A DNA stretch of 64,000 nt, taken from NCBI RefSeq assembly GCF_963678635.1, contig NC_087067.1, forward strand, positions 31,470,401-31,534,400, written 5' to 3'. The DNA is from Symsagittifera roscoffensis (taxonomy: Eukaryota; Xenacoelomorpha; Acoela; Convolutidae). The number at the start of each line of letters is the position of its first letter. The stretch's first letter is position 1. Shown here in pieces: positions 55,362 to 64,000 of the stretch. Under the pieces are notes generated by a model. The model had not been told where the DNA came from. It made no database searches and saw only the letters and a list, made by a program, of their open reading frames with translations. The position numbers and the translations under genes are program-made.

Positions 55362-55752
55362 CAGACACGGATCTAGGATTTTCTCGAGAGAGAAGGGCGG
55401 ATTTTCAAAAAGTTTTGTCGACTTTTTTTGATGTCGACCAAATTGATTTTCTGAGCTCTCCCAAATCACTACGAAGACCCCATTTTGACCAAATTTTCTG
55501 CGCCGTAGGAAAATTAAAAAAAAACAGGCCAAAAAGGGCGTTTTTTGGCATTTTAGGCAAAAGAAAATTCTGCGCGCACTCCGCCCCTAAAATTTGTATG
55601 TTTTGGCGCCGAATGGGCCTTTAGAAAAACTTTAGGGTCAGGCAGCCAAAAAGGGATATCTCAAAATAATACCGTTTTGGTCGGCAGGGGGTCGAATCCC
55701 TGAGGGGGTAAGGCGTCAACCCTTTTCTCCCCCACCCCAAAATCCGCCCCTG
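55362..55752. mobile_element. hAT-type MITE CAGACACGGATCTAGG, copy 2
   Basis: Duplicate of 51583-51978, with shortened A and C runs. Same flanks. Confidence 0.82.
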
Positions 55753-56754
55753 AACCAACAACTAATATTTTGATGATAAATTGGGTAGTGTATGGCCAAT
55801 TTAGTTTGTTCTTACTGAAATTTCATTTGTTTTTTCTAAAGCAAATAATTTCTACGTTTTGGTTATAACTAGACGAAAGTAGCAAATAATAAATAATGGA
55901 GGATGTTTTTGAATCAACTTTGGTGTTCGAAATGATAACTTCTGATAAAAAATATAACATTGACGCCCTGAGCTCAGAAAAAAAATTTTTATAACTAACT
56001 ATTATCCCGGCTTGACCTCCATAGACTCAAAATGATAATTATGCAATTCCATAAACTAAGTCTGTGAAAAAATACAACTCATCACTTGAAGTGATCGAAT
56101 TTTTAAAGACCTTTCTCTTGTTTTACCTTAAAGTTTTATGTATCGTCATAAAAAAAAGAAAAACTTTTTGTCAAAAAACTGCTAATCAGACAATATCCAT
56201 ATATGGAAGCTTTTTTACTATCATTTTTTGATGTTCACAGCAATTTTTGGGACCTTTTTTTAAAAGACACCCCAAAAGAAATTTGTTTTTTTTTCGATCG
56301 CAAAACGAATTTTGCACTCCAACAAACATTTTCTGTAAACTTTTTTTGCATGCATAAATTAGTTTTTTGAGTGCATAACGTAGTCCTGGATACAACAAAA
56401 GTGTTTTTTTCCATTTATCAGGATAAACTGTTTGTTTCAAAAACGTTCAAAACGCCTATTTATTTTTTATGGCTTTTTAATATGCCTTGATCAATGCATG
56501 ATTAATTAAAAGTTCAAATTTTTTAAAAAAATCTTTTTTGCAAAGTTTTGCCTAAATTTAAAATTTTGATTCTTTCATTATATCATTTGCTTAGGACATA
56601 ACCGAAAACAATTCAGACAGTTTCCGACGCATTGTGATTGCGTGACGGTCAAACTGTTGGTGACTCTACTTTTGAGTAACCAAAGTCTTTGCCACAACCA
56701 AAACTTTTGTTTTATGGAAAAATGCTAACCAAACTGTTTCCATATATGAAAAAC

Positions 56755-58749
56755 TACTAATCATAGACATTTCATGTAGTTTTTTGTTTATGCAATTGCA
56801 AGAAAAGTGTATGATTAGCCTTTTTCCATATATAAAAAAAATTGTATGTTTAGCATTTTTGATCAACCCGGGATTGATTGTAAAGTTATGGTTGTATCAG
56901 AAATAAATAGAGCAAGTTAATTGGGACGAAACTAATTTGAGATTATATCAGAGACTACTTCATATTGCTTGTGAAAATGGAACAATCGAAGTCTATTTTC
57001 AAACAAAGTTTTAACAACTTTTCCATTAATTGTCATAATTTTCAAAAAACAATGAAAAAAAGTTCAGAAACTTTGAAATACTAATTGAAAAAAAAAAATC
57101 AATTCAAATTTTAATTTGGTTTTGTTATCATGAAATAACAACCTAAAAATAAACCAATATCTTGTACAAGATTCAAAGATTTTACAGAATTCCCAGTCTT
57201 AGCTGATGTATAGGTTATTTTAAATGTGCAAGCTCCATCATTTGTGATTTTTGTTGTGCAGTAAAGACATTCTGCACCAAAAGTAATTTTTAGTTTTGTT
57301 TATTCTTACGCTTGCGATTAGAATGCGTTATCGAAGTAGTATGCAAAAGTTGGATGTAAAAATGTTAAAAAAAGTTAAAACGTAAAAGACGTTTGCGGAA
57401 CTTGGATTTTTTTGAGTTAGAAATTTGCTTAACAAAATCACTTGAACCATTTGTGCTGCTGTGATGCTGACATTCTCAAACTCTAAAAAAATCAAAAATA
57501 ACCACCGGCTAATAATGCTAATAACTGCTGGTGAAGGCTAAATCTAGAATCAAATTTATGGATAAAGACTTTACTTGTTTTTTGTCTGCCGATGATTTTT
57601 CGATTTCTTGGTTGTTAATTTATTCTGTCGGTAAGTTTTTCATTTAGGTATATCACTTTGCATAATTAGGTAAACCACTTTGCAGTTTAGATATTTCGGA
57701 CTCAGGGATTCTGTACGGGCGGGCGAGCAGTACAGGCTTTTTTGTCCATATGGACTTTTTTGCGAGTTTTATTGAGTTCCAGCTTATTGAGTTTCGGCTA
57801 GAAAGCTGGTGTTTTTTGCCTTGTGTTTTGTTTCCTAAAATTTTCCGGTATTTTTTTTATCGATATGCATTCTTAAATTTTCCTTCAGTTTTCAGTTCTA
57901 TCTCTAATCGTAAGATCAATTGAAATCGCTGTGTCATGCTTGCTATTTTTATTTCAAACGTTTTGTATCACAAGTGTTTCGAAGCTCCGATTTGCCTCTG
58001 AGTTAAGTTTCTGGATGCATTTCCTCTTATCTGCCGAATTCTAACTGAGATTTTGTGGCGTTGTATCAAATTTGTAAAAATTGCAGTTATCTCTGAATTT
58101 CTCTGCAGCATTGTTAAAAAGTAAATTAGTGTAATTCGCAATATGGCGAGATCAGTTAAACCAAATTTTTGCATGAGTTGCTCTATCTTCTTGCTTTCAT
58201 TTGCATGTCTTCGATGTAGTTGAACTAAGTTCTGTTTTTTTTTCGTACTTCAAATCTACATGAAATAATTGGTACGTAGCCCTAATAGGCATTTTAACTA
58301 CCAAGACTTTTTAGACAAAGTGTTTCAATTCGACAATCTTTCTGATAACTTTGTGGACATCGCTGCACTGAAGAAGAATTCAAAGAAGAATTTTTGGAGA
58401 CAAAAGTTCCTATATCAAATTCTATATCAAACTTTGAAAGCTCGCTCTAACTTTTGAAAAAAAAATTTGTATGCTACAAGCCAAATTGAAGACCATGTCA
58501 AAAAATTTGGGAGATTCAGATCAATTTTGCTAACTTTACATTTTTTTATCGAAATGCCAAAATGGCCATCTTCTGGACTAAATTATGAACAAAATTGAGG
58601 ATTTTGTTCATAATGCTGAAAGAAAAACGCGAATTATTAAGTGTGGCGAATAATCCCGCACAACAAAATTGTTTCAAATTATACACTTTGATTTTGTCCA
58701 AAACTTACAGGTTTTCAATATTTTCTTTTCCCAAAAACTATTCGATATG
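56755..58749. other. AT-rich DNA, nothing recognised
   Basis: Short frames only. A phrase near 57.97 kb (CACAAGTGTTTCGAAGCTCC) recalls the SINE tail seen at 18.6-18.7 kb. Confidence 0.5.
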
Positions 58750-59166
58750 AAACAAAACTGCTCAAATCAGGGCAAAGCCTTGAATGTTCCGACTGCCTTT
58801 TAAGGTTTAAGGAGCAGTAATAACATTAAAAAATTAAATGAGATATACCAAACTGAAATTTTTTTTTCTAAAATTTGAAATTTTTTGTGAAAATCATCAA
58901 TATCATGCAAAATTTAAACCCCCGTAACTCTACCAAAAACAATCACAGATGAAATATTTTTTCAAATTTAAGCTCAGGACAACAGTACCTTTTGAATGAA
59001 GCAAAAAATTCCGTCAAAAATGGCTAGTTAAAAAGTCGAAATTTGTGTGAAGAAAAAAAACCCACCCCGAGCACAAATATTCCGTTATTTTCGCATCGAA
59101 AGTCGGAACAATAAAGGACAGTCGGAATAATCAGGGCTTTGCCCTGATATACGAGCAGTCTTGTTT
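58750..59166 (+). mobile_element. Dispersed repeat family AAACAAGACTGCTC, copy with both termini
   Basis: The left end AAACAAAACTGCTC is mirrored by the right end GAGCAGTCTTGTTT, and the inverted match extends about 40 bp through the TCAGGGCAAAGCC motif. This defines a 417-bp foldback or MITE-like element with internal deletion relative to the other copies. I could not identify a convincing target-site duplication. No ORF of note. Confidence 0.82.
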
Positions 59167-62100
59167 GACCTATGGTCAAAAAGTTTCGATCAAGTTAGAT
59201 GCAGCAGATAACATTTACAAAAAAACTGCATTGGTGATTTGTTCTTTTGTTAATAATGAAATTTTTTTTTACTAGTTTTAACTTGTTCTTATTCGTTTCA
59301 GTGCTCCTCTAGCAGTTGCTCAAAAAAGGAAATCGGCCTTTTTTGATTCTCAACATAAACCATATTTAGGAAAATAAAACGCCAAAAATAGTTTTTTCTG
59401 TAATCCAGATTACCGCCTGTGTCTGTTGCCGGTACTGAAGGTCACTTGTAATGAGTAGCGCTCAAATAAGTCCGATGCTTTCGTGGCTATTAATAAAAAC
59501 TTGTTTTCAATTGAGCTTTTTCTGTCTTCGTAGTCTTAGGTAGCTGGGCAATATCGAGTTTGATTTTCACTGTCTTACATCAGTACTTGTGTTGGAAAAC
59601 AAGCACTATCATCAAGTTGCGTAATGTATACTCGTTGAGTCTGTCAATGGCTGTACTAATCACTTAGCAATTTTGAAGTTGATGTCAACGGTGATAAAAA
59701 AAACTAGGGCAATCTGACTAGAACAAATTAAGTTTCACTTTTTATGAAATCTAGCACTCTACCACTGATTTCTTGTATGTGCCTAAGATTGGGGCGCTGT
59801 AAACACAACACTGTAGAAAGTATTGGGAGTTTCAATCACTGTATGAATCAGTCCTAAATTTTGCAGATGAGATTTTCCTGATGCTTACTGGTTGAATTAC
59901 TAAAGTTATGTAATCTTAAGTGCTTTGTAATTTGAAATTGACCTATTGCACTTTCTGAAATGTTTGTCAGTTCGATTCGTTTGTTTTTGTTTTCATTTTG
60001 ATGTCCTTTTTGAGATGTTTCTCGATTTTTTTTGTAACAGCTGATATATTTCTGACATTATTGAAGTCAATATCATCACTAATAAGCTTTATTCAGGATT
60101 TCTTTATTGCTTGTTGGCAAAACAGCTTTTCTTTAAGTTGTAATAATTTACACGAATCTTAAATTTTGGAATAAAAAACTATTTGCTGAAAACTATTGAC
60201 GAGGATATAATTTTCTAGGCGATCTACCATTAATTGAATATGCGCTAATCTTTAAAAAACAAGTCCTAAAATTGAAAATTAAAAATGTGATAAAAAATTT
60301 GAAACCGAGGGTTTTTAGTTGAAACATACAAGATCAGTTTTCCCCATTTTATCAATTTTTTAAAAAGTTTTTAATGTACATAAAGAAATTTTTCTATGTG
60401 TATCATATAATGAAGCCAAAAATACAAAAAATAGAAAGAGTGTAATTGCTTTAAAAATTCCTAGAATAGATTTTCAGCTAGACTTATTGAAATAATAATG
60501 AAACCCGAAAAAATTACGTCAATGTGGAAAGAAATTTGAGTTCCACCTATGGTAATACTAATAGCTGGTGGAAAGGTAGAATTGTTCGTCTAATACCACC
60601 GGAAGTATATTCAGGAAGCTAAATGCAATACAGCCATGTCATAAATATGTCAGATCCGATCATTTTTTGGTGAAAACAAGACGCAAACAAGAACTTGTTC
60701 ATCTTTTGTAGATTACATTAGTTGTCAAAAAAACTGAAAAGTCCGAGCATCCAATTTCTTTCCTTTTGTTCATTTACTAATCAAATTCAGATTATCTATT
60801 TTTTAAATCTTGAAAGCAAAAATTCTTAATCTTTTCTTGAAGGAACGCGAGTTTTTAGCTTGATAGAAAGTTAATATTGTTATTGCTTTTTAATTAACGG
60901 GCTCATATTAACAATAACATTTAAAAAAACTTACTTATAGATAACTTACAGAGCTATTTAACAACATGTTTCTTGATTGTAAAATCATTATTAAGTCACT
61001 AATTTGGAAAACTAAACCAAATCTTTGAAATGTTTTCATATAAAATAAAAATTGACCAAATTTTTAATTATTTATGCTTAATCAAAATCAAAATTCAAAT
61101 TCAAATTCAAAACTCCAGAAAGTATTCTAGCTTTTAACCGCTTGAGTTGTTTCTTTCAGTCACATGACAACTGAAAAAAAAATGTTGTTTAAATTTTTCA
61201 ATCTTGTTAATTCTCTCCTCCCCTCGTTATATTTAGTTTTTCCTATAATGATGGCACTCCTTACTAAATACCAGAGGGCAAATAATAAACAAGATCCGTT
61301 TTTTGTCAGTTAGCTACGAAATTATAAAATTTCAGCATCGAAGCTCAGATAACCGTTTAGATATTTTGGTTTAATTTAGCACCGCTTAATTGGAATTAAT
61401 GGTGCCCTCTTTTTGGTTCCTTAGTTGGGTTCATTTGTTTCATCTTTCAAAATTAGCACGGACAATATTTGAATGTTGCTCTTATTGCCTGCAAGCTCTG
61501 CAAGGAAAAGCTAAACGATTTTTATGAACGGTATTTGTATTCGATTGTTTGGTCAGCTCAAATGTTAATTCAATCAATCAACGACAGCAGGAAAGTTTGA
61601 TTTTCAACCATAGGTGGTGCAAATTCACTCAAAAACAAGAGAATACAATTTTTGCTTCATTTAAAACACCTTATTTATATCGTTATTGGAATAAAATAAA
61701 ATTGACGAAAAAGCATTGCAGAAGTTTCAAACAAAATTTTTCTTCGTCTTAGAAAATTAAAAATTCAATATAAAGTTTACGTCTGTATATCGTTTTGATC
61801 GCCTCTATGAAATAAGTAAATTTTAAACACCAGTCGGATAAAACAGCATATGCAAATGTACCACCTAAATGTAATAATGCCCCCAAAATCTTCTTCTACA
61901 GTCATTAAAAAGATTTCAGCATGTTTTTTGAATTACTGCCACTTTTAGAAAAAATTTGCACTAACGTAATGGTTTAAAAATTTCTTTGGAAATGAATCCA
62001 AATTTTTAAACAAAATGTTTTTTCCAAAGAAAATGAAAAAAAAATGTTGTAGCTGTAGATATAAAAAGCAAACAAACATGAAGACTGCTTGCAGATCTGG

Positions 62101-64000
62101 TCGAAATCTTGAATGTTTCGACTGCCCTTATAATGGTGTGAATTATTTTTGGTCTTGGTAACTGTTTGTTTTTGATTCCCCAAAAGCAGTATAAAACTGT
62201 AAACGGAAAACACGAATGGCCGAAAAAAGTATTCCCTGATACCTAAAATTTTTCCCCCAAAAAACAATAGTTGATAATTGATAATAAATATTAGCTCTTT
62301 CCCATTTTGTCCTTCGAGTAAGACATTGACCCTCAAACTCTATAATACAGCGGGGGGGGGGGGGGGTCAATAACATTTCGAGTATTTAGTCAGCCTTTTC
62401 TTTTAATTAGTAGAACAATTTTGAGCTATCCAAGGAACTATAAAAACAATTTTTTGACAATTTTTTCGCGACAGAGGTAAATTGGTAAAAAAAATAATAC
62501 TAAATCTCGGAATTTTTGTTCCCGAATAGCTGAAAAAACAATGCGTATCAATGAAGTAGCATTTTTGCTATCTAACTCTACAAAGTCAAATATGTTATCC
62601 TTTTTTGTTCACTTTTTTGGAAAAAAAAAGGGGAATTTTAACTGAGAGCAACCCCATTTTTGTGAAATTTTTGCTTTTCACTTACATTTTGCTTTGTTGC
62701 TGAATTCTTATCAATTTTTTTTCGACTATCCGGGATTGCGGCTCTGTGGAAACGCTACCAATTAGCTAGCCGCAATTCATTTTAGTACAACTTTGATAAA
62801 GTGATAATTCGCAACACATAAAAAGTTTGCGTTACGTTACGCTTTCAACTTTATTTTATAATTTTTCAAGGCACGCATAAAAATTGTTGGAATCCCTCAT
62901 ACGCGAAGGAAGGACCAAATGCGCAAAAATAAAAATCAGCTAATCAGATTTCAGTATCTAAAATTTGGAAAGAAAGCGTGAAACTTTGAAATAAACTAAA
63001 TTTTTTCAAGGACTTAATATTGATATTGGCCAAAAAAACTGCAATAAAATGCAATTTTTCAAACTTGCACTGAACGCCGCCAAATTGAATCAGAAATACA
63101 TTTCAAGGGTTTTGTTATGAAAGAAGCAAAATATTGCTTAATTTAATTCATTTGAATAGAATGGCAATTGATTCTTTTTAAAAATTGACTTTCGGCTAGG
63201 TCCTTCGCGCATGAGTCTTTCGCGCATCAGAATAGCCACCATAAAAAAGTCCAGAACAATACCAAAGTAGCGTTTTTAACCCCCCGGAAAATTACAAAAA
63301 AGGATTGCTGGTGAAACATTTAAAAAATCTGTTTGCTTTATTTTTCTGTTCGCTACAACTAGCCTAGAGAAAAAACTGACCCAAACATTTATGTTCTTTA
63401 TTTTTTTAAAGTTGAAATAAAAAGGATGATTTGGGCAACCAAATAAATGTCCTATTTCGAAAAAAAATGAAATCAAAAATTATGCACGATTTTCATGACC
63501 AGCCCCGATATCCAAAACAACCCTTTTTTCTAAATGCTTGGTGTTCAAAAAAACTTTGTGCCACAGAAGATGAAAAGGAACATGTAGCATGGCTGTTTTA
63601 CAATAACTAAACGTCAGATGGGGTCGAATAACCTATACTTTTTAGCCCATAATTTTCCCTGTATAATTTGATACCATATTTTGAGTAGCCGTGGATAGTT
63701 TTTAAAACTGGTTCAAAAAATCTATTACTTTTTCCATCGTCGAATAAAACGCTCGATAGTATGACAAAGATTGACTTAAAGACAGACAAAATGATTTTTT
63801 TAAGAGTTTCACAATTTTAGTCTATGCGTTTATACTAAGATTGCTTAATACTGTTAACTGATGTACCTTTCTTTTCCATAGAAAAGTTAGACAACACTGC
63901 TATTCTAAATTTTCCTTCTTAATTTGTTCCCGATCAGACACATTTGAGATTGAACTCGATTTAAATTTGTTTTTTTTTTAAATATTTTCGATATAAATTT
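59167..64000. other. AT-rich DNA, nothing recognised apart from one repeat fragment
   Basis: Apart from the diverged fragment at 62080 and a run of 15 G at 62352-62366, I see no repeat boundary, exon or RNA gene. All open frames are short and of intergenic composition. Confidence 0.5.
62080..62136 (+). mobile_element. Diverged fragment of the AAACAAGACTGCTC family
   Basis: GAAGACTGCTTGCAGATC followed by CTTGAATGTTTCGACTGCC resembles the first 50-60 bases of the family with many substitutions. Confidence 0.4.

Larger units (their letters stand above)
53026..56754 (+). repeat. 3.7-kb tandem duplication, copy 2
   Basis: Second copy, about 80 bp longer. Differences from copy 1 include extra sequence near 53409-53475 and a C-rich gain near 53840-53880 inside a MITE, plus scattered substitutions. 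Confidence 0.95.

Overview
This window is eukaryotic nuclear DNA, most likely from an invertebrate animal. It is AT-rich overall with GC-richer exons, its genes are split by short GT-AG introns, and it is full of transposon debris. It carries a clear CTNNBL1 orthologue, a nuclear spliceosome-associated armadillo protein. I cannot name the species. I see no bacterial or phage gene, no CRISPR array, and nothing I would call a new defence or enzymatic system. The interesting signals are structural: a recent exon-containing duplication, nested transposons with readable target-site duplications (TSDs), tandem kilobase repeats and an inversion scar.

Region 1 (1-16.4 kb) is genic. Two genes sit head to head, with 224 bp between their start codons (7098-7321). 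On the minus strand, eight exons (7097 down to 1, running off the window) encode at least 1,038 residues of a low-complexity, Gln/Ser/Asn-rich, charged protein that I do not recognise. On the plus strand, eleven exons (7322-16014) encode a 607-residue CTNNBL1. Reading phases agree across every junction proposed in both genes. CTNNBL1 intron 4 contains a 1,180-bp, almost identical copy of part of the neighbouring gene, including its whole Gln-rich exon 5. The left edge of that copy lies inside a repeat family present at both sites.

Region 2 (16.4-34 kb) has no gene I can support apart from one candidate orphan first exon at 27.5 kb. It holds two tRNA-like SINE heads, a 661-bp hAT element with perfect 8-bp TSD and a degenerate BED-finger reading frame, a 926-bp tandem duplication, a CT microsatellite, two large foldback structures and more copies of the repeat family from region 1.

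Region 3 (34-39.4 kb) is a decayed Ty1/copia retrotransposon on the minus strand. Traces of gag, GAG-pre-integrase, integrase, reverse transcriptase and RNase H follow one another, and a primer-binding site matches the 3' end of animal initiator tRNA-Met. The reading frame is broken many times and I find no second LTR.

Region 4 (39.4-64 kb) is repeat-rich and apparently gene-free. It contains an old dispersed duplication pair, a SINE, a probable hAT element, a three-unit tandem array of about 1,006 bp with a perfect 22-bp palindrome in each unit, an inverted scrap of that array, and a 3.7-kb tandem duplication carrying two hAT-type MITEs per copy. The last 4.8 kb shows nothing recognisable.
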